Assembly (NCBI GenBank): GCA_030725745.1
Contig: JANRFH010000012.1
Coordinates: 41,991-105,990, forward strand
Direction: 5' to 3'
Source: Akkermansiaceae bacterium
GTDB lineage: Bacteria > Verrucomicrobiota > Verrucomicrobiia > Verrucomicrobiales > Akkermansiaceae
Length of the DNA stretch: 64,000 nucleotides
The translations under genes and the position numbers were made by a program. Each line of letters begins with the position of its first letter. Position 1 is the first letter of the stretch. The notes under the pieces were generated by a model. The model was not told the DNA's origin and made no database searches. It saw only the letters and a program-made list of their open reading frames with translations. Positions 42,565-51,100 of this stretch are shown here, in pieces.

Positions 42565-43401
42565 ATGATCTGGAAAACCGCCACCCGCTCCCTCGATCTC
42601 TCACGCCGAGCCCACGTCATGGGCATCCTCAATACCACCCCGGACTCCTTTTCGGATGGCGGTAGCTTCACCACCCAGAACACCGCCCTCGCCCACGCCC
42701 GGGAAATGATCGCCCACGGCGCCGCCATCATCGACATCGGCGGCGAATCCAGCCGACCCGGTGCCGCCCCCGTCAGCGCCGAGGAGGAAATCGCCCGCAC
42801 TGCCCCCCTCATCCGCGCCATCCGCGCCCAGTGGGACGGACTCATCTCCATCGACACCACCAAGGCCGCTGTCGCCCGCGAAGCCCTCACCGCCGGTGCC
42901 GATATCGTCAACGACATCTCCGGCCTCACCGCCGACCCCGAAATGCCCGCCCTCTGCGCCGCCACCTCATGCGGCATCGTCGTCATGCACATGCAGGGCA
43001 CCCCGGGAAACATGCAGGACAACCCCTCCTACACCGACGTCTCCGCCGAGATCCGCGCCTTTTTTCAAGAACGCCTCGCCACCCTCACCGCCGCCGGCAT
43101 CGATCCCACAAGCCTCTGCTTCGATCCCGGAATCGGCTTCGGCAAAACCCTAGAGCACAATCTCACCCTCCTCCGCGACCTCCCCACCCTCGCACCCGCT
43201 GACCATCCCCTCCTGCTAGGAATTTCCCGAAAATCCTTCCTCTCAAAAATCAGCAACTCCCCCACCCCCACCGACCGCGACGCCTCCACCATCGCCCTCA
43301 CCACCCTCGCCCGCCAGCAAGGCATCATGCTCCACCGCGTCCACGACACCCAATCCACCGTCCGCGCCCTCCGCACCGTCGAGGGGCTGTTGGGGATCTG
43401 A
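42565..43401 (+). CDS. folP: Dihydropteroate synthase
   Basis: FolP joins p-aminobenzoate to the pterin pyrophosphate in folate synthesis and is the sulfonamide target. The 278-residue TIM barrel shows VMGILNTTPDSFSDGG, IIDIGGESSRPGAAPV, LISIDTTKAAVAREAL, DIVNDISGLTADPEM and LCFDPGIGFGKTLEHNLTLL. The C-terminal block LLLGISRKSFLSKI and HRVHDTQSTVRAL complete the substrate pocket. All catalytic regions are intact. Element D lies upstream and element E just downstream. Confidence 0.98.
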   Translation: MIWKTATRSLDLSRRAHVMGILNTTPDSFSDGGSFTTQNTALAHAREMIAHGAAIIDIGGESSRPGAAPVSAEEEIARTAPLIRAIRAQWDGLISIDTTKAAVAREALTAGADIVNDISGLTADPEMPALCAATSCGIVVMHMQGTPGNMQDNPSYTDVSAEIRAFFQERLATLTAAGIDPTSLCFDPGIGFGKTLEHNLTLLRDLPTLAPADHPLLLGISRKSFLSKISNSPTPTDRDASTIALTTLARQQGIMLHRVHDTQSTVRALRTVEGLLGI

Positions 43402-43417
43402 AACGGAAGATTTTTTC

Positions 43418-43557
43418 ACCGCTAAGAACGCCAAGTCCGCCAAGCCAATCCAGATGTAAATTTTTGAAAGTGATTTCTCCTACCTGATCAAATCCACCCT
43501 ACCCTCCTAGCCCCTCAACCACAGTCTCCCTTGGCGAACTTGGCGTTCTTGGCGGTT
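43418..43557. repeat. Inverted-terminus element E (9-bp words, no gene)
   Basis: Left arm ACCGCTAAGAACGCCAAGTC continues CGCCAAGCC. The complement of the right arm is ACCGCCAAGAACGCCAAGTT, continuing CGCCAAGGG. Each arm is three 9-bp words, with about four mismatches. The spacer is about 80 bp. It lies between folP and the 43621 gene. Confidence 0.92.
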
Positions 43558-43588
43558 CAACTTCCCCAACTCGCAATCTCTTCCTTGT

Positions 43589-43613
43589 AAGTTGAAAGTT
43601 AAAAGTTGAAGTT
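43589..43613. repeat. GTTGAAA-type short tandem repeat
   Basis: AAGTTGAAAGTTAAAAGTTG continues AAGTT, 8 bp before the ATG at 43621. It is built of GTTGAAA/GTTAAAA words, similar in style to the AT-rich array before gltX. It lies next to element E. Confidence 0.5.
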
Positions 43614-43620
43614 TCCGCCC

Positions 43621-43944
43621 ATGGAAGACCTTCGCGAACACGGCCCTCAGCCCCTCGACACCCTCATGGAAAAATGGGGACTCACCAACCACCTCCTCGT
43701 GGATACCTCCACCGAGCAACTCAATCACAAGCAAGTCCAGAAAGCCCGCAAAGGCCGCCAAATGACACTTACCATGATGCAAAAGGTCTGCCGCGCCTTC
43801 AATATAGCTATCTGGAACACCCATCTCACTAAGGAGCAGAAGGAAACCTACTTCGAATACATGCACCGCCACCTCTTCAACTACGCCAAAGGCTATGAAG
43901 CGGATTGGGTGGATCCGAACGCGGAGATCTATCCAAAGAAATAG
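43621..43944 (+). CDS. Small HTH-like protein, unknown function
   Basis: I use the ATG at 43621 (107 aa); the track start 15 bases upstream is a TTG in the repeat array. The protein is compact and soluble. The centre (LVDTSTEQLNHKQVQKARKGRQMTLTMMQKVCRAFNI) has the spacing of a helix-turn-helix with a recognition helix rich in Lys/Gln, reminiscent of XRE folds. The C-terminus (ETYFEYMHRHLFNYAKGYEADW) is aromatic. I infer possible DNA binding but do not recognise the family. Confidence 0.7.
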   Translation: MEDLREHGPQPLDTLMEKWGLTNHLLVDTSTEQLNHKQVQKARKGRQMTLTMMQKVCRAFNIAIWNTHLTKEQKETYFEYMHRHLFNYAKGYEADWVDPNAEIYPKK

Positions 43945-44037
43945 GCGCCGCAAGCCCCTCTAGCGCAACAGTCCCAAGCCTCTGGCGGAATATTCTGAAT
44001 CCATACCCTTCTGCTCTGGCTGAATGGACAGTTCGCA

Positions 44038-44364
44038 ATGAAAAAGAAATCCTCAGACCAACCAACGCTCGGAAACACTGTACTCGCAACGATCAACGTT
44101 ATCTTGCTGGTTTGCGGTTTAGCTCCGATCGGTCTATTTCAGATCGCTCGATCAAATGGAATCAGCACTTCCAAAATTGGATCTCTGCCCCTCGCGGCTC
44201 CTTTTCTCGGACTGGCTGTAGTTCTCATCCTGATCATGTCCATTTGTTCCATCTTCAGGAGTGATATGGCGATACGGGTCGGGCTATGGTCAATCTTCGG
44301 TATTGCGGTTCTGAATCTTGGTGGTTGTGCTTCCATGTGGAGCGACCTTCGCGGAGTGCACTAG
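44038..44364 (+). CDS. Small membrane protein, three predicted TM helices
   Basis: The 108-residue protein has a basic N-terminus (MKKKSSDQPTLGN) and three hydrophobic segments: TVLATINVILLVCGLAPIGLF, AAPFLGLAVVLILIMSICSIF and VGLWSIFGIAVLNLGGCASMW. No motif gives a function. It is flanked by the HTH-like gene and the convergent aldo/keto reductase gene. Start ATG at 44038 is in frame with no better alternative. A lower codon bias than its neighbours is noticeable by eye (many ATT/TTC mixes), so it may be recently acquired or weakly expressed. Confidence 0.6.
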   Translation: MKKKSSDQPTLGNTVLATINVILLVCGLAPIGLFQIARSNGISTSKIGSLPLAAPFLGLAVVLILIMSICSIFRSDMAIRVGLWSIFGIAVLNLGGCASMWSDLRGVH

Positions 44365-44449
44365 CGTCAAAAGCAAATGGGCGCAAACATGAAGATGATC
44401 TTTCCGCCGAGGAAACAGCCTAACCCCGGCTATACCATTAACGCACACC

Positions 44450-45403
44450 TCACCCCACCTTCCCCCAAAGCCACTCCAGCGAATACGGCGATCCCTCCCC
44501 CGTCCACAGCTTGCCGTCGATGAAGCGGTGGCCTTGATCGAGCCCATCAATGCGCCCCATTTCCTCATCGGTGAGAACCAGATCCGCCGCCTCCAAGTTC
44601 TTCCTCAGGCGCTCCGCGTTGATGGATTTCGGGATGGGGTTGGTGCCGCGTTGCACCGCCCAAGCGAGGGCGATCTCCGCCGGGGAGACGTCGTGCGACT
44701 TGGCGATTTCCCCGAGCACCGGATCTGTGAAAATATCCGGGGTGTCTTCGTCCTTTTCCTTGCCAGTACCCAAAGGTGAGTAGGCTGTGAGCAATACCCC
44801 ATGCTTATTACAGACTGCCAGGAGCTCATTCTGGTTAAGAAAGGGATGGCATTCCACTTGATTCACCTCAGGGGGATGGGTGGTGGTGGCAGCAATTTTC
44901 TCCAAATGCACCGGGTTCAAATTTGAAACTCCGATGTGCCTGCATAGCCCCGCTTCCAAAGCCTTTTCCATGCCCTTCCAAGTCTCAGAAAGCGGCATTT
45001 CCTCCGGGGTGAGGAAGTCCTCTGGCTTTTCCGGAAAATGTGAGCCGGGCTTTAGCGCGATTGGCCAGTGAACGAGGTAGAGATCGAGATAATCGAGCCG
45101 GAGGTCGGCAAGGGTTTGCTTCAGAGCAGGGATCACATCCTCTGGATCATGTTTGTCGCACCAGAGCTTCGAGGTGATCCACACATCTTCACGTTGCACT
45201 TGGCCACTGGCGAAAATTTCCTCAAACGCCTCACCGATTTCCTTTTCATTCTCATAGACCATCGCGCAATCGATGTGGCGGTAGCCGATGGCGATGGCGT
45301 TCTTCACCGCCTCCCCGACCTCGCCCTTGTCCGCCCGCCATGTCCCAAGCCCGAGCGCAGGTATCTCGTCGCCGTTTCTCAATGAAAGTGTGTTCCGTGA
45401 CAT
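44450..45403 (-). CDS. Aldo/keto reductase
   Basis: The 317-residue NADPH-dependent TIM-barrel reductase has the catalytic tetrad visible: Asp and Tyr in HIDCAMVYENEKEIG, Lys in WITSKLWCDKH and His in YLDLYLVHWPIALK. The C-terminal coenzyme-binding segment is NPIPKSINAERLRKNLEA. It belongs to the AKR5-like/AKR1-like broad group that reduces aldehydes and ketones, but the substrate is unpredictable. It starts 28 bp from the divergent FAD oxidoreductase gene. Confidence 0.94.
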   Translation of the reverse strand: MSRNTLSLRNGDEIPALGLGTWRADKGEVGEAVKNAIAIGYRHIDCAMVYENEKEIGEAFEEIFASGQVQREDVWITSKLWCDKHDPEDVIPALKQTLADLRLDYLDLYLVHWPIALKPGSHFPEKPEDFLTPEEMPLSETWKGMEKALEAGLCRHIGVSNLNPVHLEKIAATTTHPPEVNQVECHPFLNQNELLAVCNKHGVLLTAYSPLGTGKEKDEDTPDIFTDPVLGEIAKSHDVSPAEIALAWAVQRGTNPIPKSINAERLRKNLEAADLVLTDEEMGRIDGLDQGHRFIDGKLWTGEGSPYSLEWLWGKVG

Positions 45404-45430
45404 GCCCCAAGCTTACCCATCTACCTGAGG

Positions 45431-46483
45431 GTGCAAGACGCTTCTGGAAACCTGGCTTGCAGCGCACCCGCCACTCACGGACAATCCGCCATCTTGCGAA
45501 GCGAAACGACATCTCCCGCGCTGCCTTGGCACATCATCGGCCAAGGGCTTGCAGGCACCTGCCTTGCTTGGGAATTTCTGCGCCGGGGCATCCCCTTCCA
45601 CATCACAGATATCGGCCACGGCGGTAGCTCGCGCGTCGCCGCCGGCCTGATCAATCCCATTACCGGCAAGAACTTCGAGCCGAGCTGGCGCATCGACGAA
45701 TTTCACCCGCAGGCCATCGCCTTTTTCCAGGAAATCGAAAACACCCTCGCCGCCACCATCTGGCACCCCACACCCATCCTCCGCCTCGCCTCCTCAGAAA
45801 AGGAATGGAAGAAGATCACTTCCAAGCTCGATCTCCCCCACATCCGCCCATGGATTTCAGGAAACCATCCGACCGTGCCTGCGGGCTTCATCGGGGCAGT
45901 GGAGCTCACCGGTGGTGGCCGTGTGGATACCGCAGAATTCATCAAACTATCTGCCGCTTACTTTTCTGAAAAAGGCCTGCTCACCATAGGCTCCATTTCC
46001 GAGCCCGACTCCTCCGCCATCCTCTGCCAAGGAGCCGCAGGTCTCATGGAAAACCAGCTCGGCCCCCACCGCTGCGCGAAAGGCGAGATCCTCACGGTGC
46101 GCGCGGATTGGCCGCAGAGCCACATCCGCATCGGTGCGGGCGGCTGGCTCGTCCCCATCGGTGATGGCCATTTCCGCATCGGCTCCACCTACGAGTGGAA
46201 TCAACTCGACGAAGCCCCCACCGCCGCCGGACTCGAGCGCATCATCGGGATCGCCAATAAGCTCGGTGGAGAAAATTTCGATGTCACCGCCCACGTCGCC
46301 GGCATTCGCCCCATCCTCCGCCGCAGCGAGCCACTCATCGGGAAAAACACGGATGGTCAATGGATCTTCAACGCCCTAGGCTCCAAAGGCACTCTCTACG
46401 CCCCGGAAATGGCCTGCATGCTCACAGATTGGATCGCCGAAGGAATACGCCCGGAAGAAATTTTCATCTATCCCACGCACTGA
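45431..46483 (+). CDS. FAD-dependent DAO-family oxidoreductase, candidate tRNA-modification oxidase (MnmC-C/MnmL-like)
   Basis: The ORF starts at a GTG (350 aa) and has no ATG before the FAD motif. The dinucleotide fold is WHIIGQGLAGTCLAWEFLRRG (about 33-53), with SRVAAGLINPITGKNFEPSW following as in the MnmC oxidase domain and related amino-acid oxidases. The C-terminal substrate and FAD blocks include GWLVPIGDGHFRIGSTYEW and HVAGIRPILRRSEPLIG. Its stop is 2 bp from an MnmM-type methyltransferase gene. MnmC oxidase domains convert cmnm5 to nm5 on wobble uridine, so a linked tRNA role is inferred. Confidence 0.85.
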   Translation: MQDASGNLACSAPATHGQSAILRSETTSPALPWHIIGQGLAGTCLAWEFLRRGIPFHITDIGHGGSSRVAAGLINPITGKNFEPSWRIDEFHPQAIAFFQEIENTLAATIWHPTPILRLASSEKEWKKITSKLDLPHIRPWISGNHPTVPAGFIGAVELTGGGRVDTAEFIKLSAAYFSEKGLLTIGSISEPDSSAILCQGAAGLMENQLGPHRCAKGEILTVRADWPQSHIRIGAGGWLVPIGDGHFRIGSTYEWNQLDEAPTAAGLERIIGIANKLGGENFDVTAHVAGIRPILRRSEPLIGKNTDGQWIFNALGSKGTLYAPEMACMLTDWIAEGIRPEEIFIYPTH

Positions 46484-46485
46484 AC

Positions 46486-47052
46486 ATGTCCGATTTCCCC
46501 CCGCACCCCACCGATCTCCTCCACCACCTGCTTCGGGACAGAATTTCCCACGGAGACACCGTCATCGACGCCACCGCAGGCAACGGCCACGACACCCTTT
46601 TCCTCGCCGGAGCCGTCGGCGAAACGGGAAGAGTCATCGCCATCGACATCCAGGAGCAGGCCATCACCTCCACCCGCTCGCGCCTAGATGCAGCAGGCCT
46701 CACCGCCCGCGCCACCCTGCACCACGCCTCCCACACACAGATCCGGGAAATAGCCTCCGGCACCACCCCCACCGTCATCCTATTCAACCTCGGCTACCTC
46801 CCAGGAGCCGACCGCTCCATCACCACCTGCACTGCGGACTCGCTCTCAGCCATCGCCACCTCAGTAAAAATACTCCCACCGAGAGGCATCCTCGCCATCA
46901 CCTGTTACACCGGCCACGCCTCCGGCGAAGACGAATCCACCGCCGTTACTGAATTCATCACCGCTCACAACGACCTCCGCAACGCACGCTACGGCCTCAT
47001 CGGCACACGCAATCCCGCACCTTTCCTCCTCCTATGCGAGAAGCGCCCGTGA
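46486..47052 (+). CDS. mnmM: Class I SAM methyltransferase, MnmM/YtqB-like
   Basis: I use the ATG at 46486 (188 aa), 2 bp after the oxidoreductase stop. The track frame start at 46360 would overlap that gene by about 120 bp. SAM-binding motif I is VIDATAGNGHDTLFLAGAVG, motif II VIAIDIQEQAI, and the family block is LFNLGYLPGADRSITTCTADSLSAI. The C-terminus is AITCYTGHASGEDES. YtqB/MnmM methylates nm5(s2)U34 of tRNAs to the mnm5 form. Adjacent to a DAO-family oxidase it would complete cmnm5 to nm5 to mnm5. Confidence 0.88.
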   Translation: MSDFPPHPTDLLHHLLRDRISHGDTVIDATAGNGHDTLFLAGAVGETGRVIAIDIQEQAITSTRSRLDAAGLTARATLHHASHTQIREIASGTTPTVILFNLGYLPGADRSITTCTADSLSAIATSVKILPPRGILAITCYTGHASGEDESTAVTEFITAHNDLRNARYGLIGTRNPAPFLLLCEKRP

Positions 47053-47112
47053 TGCGGCTCATCTTCAAACTTGCCCCCTCGTCCGTCAGGGGATAATTTC
47101 CCTACGAAGTTC

Positions 47113-47871
47113 ATGAAAATTAAATCCCTTTCCCTACTGTTCCTGCTCCTCACCTTGCCCCTCCAGGCTCAGGAGGAAGAGAATCCAAACATCGATGTCG
47201 ATGCGCTCCTGCCCGCCAAGAAGGAATTCCTAAATTTACCGGCGGATGATCGGAAGAAATGCATCGAACACTTCGGCAAGGCCTCACGTTTCTTCCAGCA
47301 AAAGCGCGTCTTCGAATGCCTTGATGCCCTCCACGAAGCAGAAAAGGTCTTCTCCGACAGTGCAGAACTCCTGAACCTCCGCGGCTCCTGCTACGTGGAA
47401 ATGCGCGCTTTCGACAAGGCCTTGTCTGCCTTCGAGAAAGCCCTCGAATACAACCCAAAGAATACCAGCGTAAAATTCAACATCGCGGAGGTACTCTTCG
47501 TCACCAAGCAGTGGCAGGCATCTCACGATCTCTTCGAGCAGATCCTAGGCGAAGTGCCAGATACAAACATCTCCCTCACCCGCCTCGTCGAGTTCAAGAT
47601 CCTGCTCTGCAAAAAGAAGCTCGATCGCAATGAGGAAGCCCTCATTCTCGCGGAAAAATACGATTACCTCGACGATTCACCTTACTACTATTACGCCAAG
47701 GCCGCTATCTCCTACGACGAGGGCGATCTCCTCGAAGCAGAGCAATGGCTCGCTCGCGCCAATCGTATTTTCCAAAATCCCGCCATCATCGCCCCATGGC
47801 AGGACACGCTCGTCGAGTTTGGCTACATCAAGAGCTTCTACGGAGAAGAAGACGCTCCCGAAGCGCCGTAG
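47113..47871 (+). CDS. Secreted tetratricopeptide-repeat protein
   Basis: I start at the ATG at 47113 (252 aa): MKIKSLSLLFLLLTLPLQAQ is a signal peptide, and the track adds 14 upstream residues. The mature part is nearly all helical TPR-like pairs (AELLNLRGSCYVEMRAFDKALSAFEKALEYNPKN, VKFNIAEVLFVTKQWQASHDLFEQIL, YYYAKAAISYDEGDLLEAEQWLARA). It probably acts as a periplasmic scaffold. It follows the MnmM gene by 60 bp but shares no obvious theme. Element F lies downstream. Confidence 0.85.
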   Translation: MKIKSLSLLFLLLTLPLQAQEEENPNIDVDALLPAKKEFLNLPADDRKKCIEHFGKASRFFQQKRVFECLDALHEAEKVFSDSAELLNLRGSCYVEMRAFDKALSAFEKALEYNPKNTSVKFNIAEVLFVTKQWQASHDLFEQILGEVPDTNISLTRLVEFKILLCKKKLDRNEEALILAEKYDYLDDSPYYYYAKAAISYDEGDLLEAEQWLARANRIFQNPAIIAPWQDTLVEFGYIKSFYGEEDAPEAP

Positions 47872-47952
47872 CACGAAATGGGAGGACAACCTCCATCTCT
47901 CATGCGGCAGGGATAGCTCATTTTGAAAAGCCCCTAGCTTCGTGGCAAATAG

Positions 47953-48044
47953 GTTAAATCGCCAAGACGTCAAGGTCGCCAAGTTTTGAAGACAGGAAAA
48001 TCTTCTGGGTTTCTCTTGGCGACCTTGGCGTCTTGGCGGTTCAA
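47953..48044. repeat. Inverted-terminus element F (9-bp words, no gene)
   Basis: Left arm TCGCCAAGACGTCAAGGTCG continues CCAAG. The complement of the right arm is CCGCCAAGACGCCAAGGTCG, continuing CCAAG. The words are 8-9 bp. The spacer holds a small extra hairpin (GAAGA...TCTTC). It lies between the TPR gene and the giant gene. Confidence 0.9.
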
Positions 48045-48152
48045 TTTTGATCCTCATTTTCAAGGACATCGTTAGAACCTGTGTGGATAGCAGCCAGGTT
48101 TGACAGCAACTCCCAGCTTCCCCTCTTCCGCTCCTTGGCATAGGTGTGGTGG

Positions 48153-51100
48153 ATGAAAACCCTACTCGCGCTCTTCCTAGCGATCTCCCCCCTCGCTGCG
48201 AACCCTGACTCCTTCCGCGAGCTTTTCGCCGATCCCGCCACACGCTCCGAGGCCATCGCCACGCTCACTCCCGGCACACGCGATGCCTTTTTCTTCACCG
48301 CCCTCGACCACCAGCTTAGTGGCAGGGAAAAGGAATACGCCACCACCATCACCGCATGGAAGGCCGCAGCGGACAGGAAAAAATCCCCCGTCTCACCCCA
48401 GGGCATGGAAGTCCTGGAAAACCGCCGCATCCTCCTCACCTACGACCGCGATCCTCAGGCCGCCCTCAAAGAACTGACCCGCCGCCTCGACCTCACCTTC
48501 GACCACTCGAAGCCCGCCTCACCCACCGCCGATCTTGAGCTTCCCACCTCAGTCGATCCCGCTCTCATTTCTGACACAGCATTCCGGGAAGAGGCCGACC
48601 AAGCACAGCCATCCACCCCCTACCGCCTATACTCCCAAAAGGCATTGGCCACAGAGCTAGACTCACTCGATAAATTCAACGACGAGCGCATCCGTTGGTT
48701 TGCAGGAAATTTCGAGGGCTACGATCACCCCTCCTACACCGCTCTGATCACAAAAACACTCGCCCTAGATCCCCCATACGAAGGCAGCGAATTGCCATTC
48801 AACGAACTCACCCTCGCCCAGCTCAAGGAAATCATAAAATCCACACCCGCGCTCCTAGGAAAGAGCCGCTTCGTCAGCTCCTACCTCACCAAGCTAACCC
48901 CATCCCATCCCGCCGAGCTAGAACGCCACCCCGCCGCCCACGCAGCTTTCCTCGCAGCATGCCGGGACTTCGCCCTCACCCTCCCCCCATCGCGCAATGA
49001 CCTCCGCGCCCACATCCTCTACCATCACCTCCGCCTCCAGCAAACGCTCGGCAATCACCCGCTCAACGACTTCGTCGCCTACCTCACTCTCCCACGCCGC
49101 AACCACCGAATCATCCAAGCCTTCGAGAAATCCGAAGAATTTTTCTCCCCCACCTCCGACCTTAACAACATCACCCTAAGCACCACAGTCTCCAATGATA
49201 CCGAACTCATCGAGTCCTACCTCCTCCATTTCCTCGCCCTATCCGATACCGCACAGAAGCCCTTCGTCCCCTACATACAGGAAAAGGAACTCGCCGCCCT
49301 CCACGCCCGCGCCCGCCTCTTGGCCGGAGCCAGCACCGCCCGCTGGGCACCCGCCCTGGCTCCGGAAGAATACGCCTCCCTCCGCGAGGAAACCCGCATC
49401 ACCTTCTCCCCCACTGTCCCATCCCTATTCAGCGCAGAGGAAAAAATCTCCCTCCCGCTAGATCTCAAAAACACCCCCACCCTCCTCATCCGCATTCACG
49501 AGATCGTCTCGAAAGACACCGCACCCTCCGTCGATCTCGAAGGCCTCGTCCCACACCACACCCGCACCCTTTCCTTCGACCAGCAGCCGCTCGTCCTCCA
49601 TCGGGAAAACATCGATCTCCCCGAGCTGGAGGGAGCCGGCACATGGATCGTCGAGTTCGTCTCCGAGCGCATTTCCGCCCGCGCCCTCATCCAGAAAGGA
49701 AACATCACCCCCCACATCACCCGCACACCCGAGGGACAGGTCATCCGCGTCTTCGACGAAGCATCTCACCCACTCGGCAACTTCACCCTTGAACTGGGCG
49801 ACGACACATTCACCGCCAAGGACGGCACCATCACCGTCCCTGACTCCGCCAACCAACCCGTCACCTCCGGCAAGCTCACCGCCGGGAAACTCATCACGGA
49901 AATCTCCCTCGACACGCGCACCGATTCACTCGGCCTCGATGCCTCCTTCTTCCTCGACCGCGGCCAGCTCATCGCCGGAGAAAAAACCACCCTTCACCTC
50001 GATGCAAAGCCCACCAACCACGGCCTGCACCTCCCCGTCGAGCGCCTTGAGTCGCCATCACTCGTCATGAAAGCAGAGCTGTTAGGCGGCACCACCACCG
50101 AACGCATCATCGCCGAGAAACTCGACCCCTCCGGCATCAACGCCATCCCCATCCTCGTCCCCGCCGATCTCCTCTCCCTCAGCTTCGTCCTCACCGCCAC
50201 CGCCACACCCACCACCGGCGAGGAACCCGTCACCCTCACCTCCACCGCCAGCTTCGAGCTCAATGCCGACCTCAAAAGCAAACGCATCGCCACCGCCCTC
50301 TTTTCAGAAACCCAAGCCGGCCACAGCCTCGAACTACGCGGCAGGAACGGCGAGCCACTACCCTCTCGCGCCATCCGCCTCACCTTCACCCACCACCTCT
50401 ACGATTGCCCCATCGTCATCCGCCTTCGCACCGATGACTCCGGCCGCATCTCCCTCGGCACCCTCGATGGCATCACGGAAATCACCGCCAACTCCTCAGA
50501 CATCGCCCCCACCACCTACGTCCTCCCCATCCGCATCCTCGAACTCCCTACGGATTACGTCATCCCCGCCGATAGGGAACTCCGCATCCCCATCGACCCC
50601 ACACAGGGAAAATCCCGCCTCGTCCGCCTCGCCAAGGACGACCCCGCAGAAGATTTCCTCCCCTCCCCGCAGGCCGCCATCAAGGACAACCACCTCGTCC
50701 TGAACGACCTGCCTCCCGCCACCTACCGCTATACCCAAGGTGAACTGAAAACAAAAATCACCGTCCTCCCCGGCGGGAGCAAACGCGGAGATCTGATCGT
50801 CACGGAAGACAATATCCTCCCGCTTACCATCCCAACCAGTCCTCTCATCTCCTCCGCAGTCGCCGGAGATAAGAACCTCAGCATCCGTATCGAAGGAGCA
50901 TCCCCCACCACCCGGGTCACCGTATCCGCCAGACGTTTTGATCACGGGAAATGGGATCCCGGTTACGCATTCTACCCATTTGCCCAACGCCAACCATCCG
51001 GCCTCACCCGCAGCGTCCTCCCCTCCCGCTACCTCACCGGACGCCTCCTCAGCGATGAAGCCCGCTACATCCTCGACCGCCGCGCCGCCAAAACCTTCCC

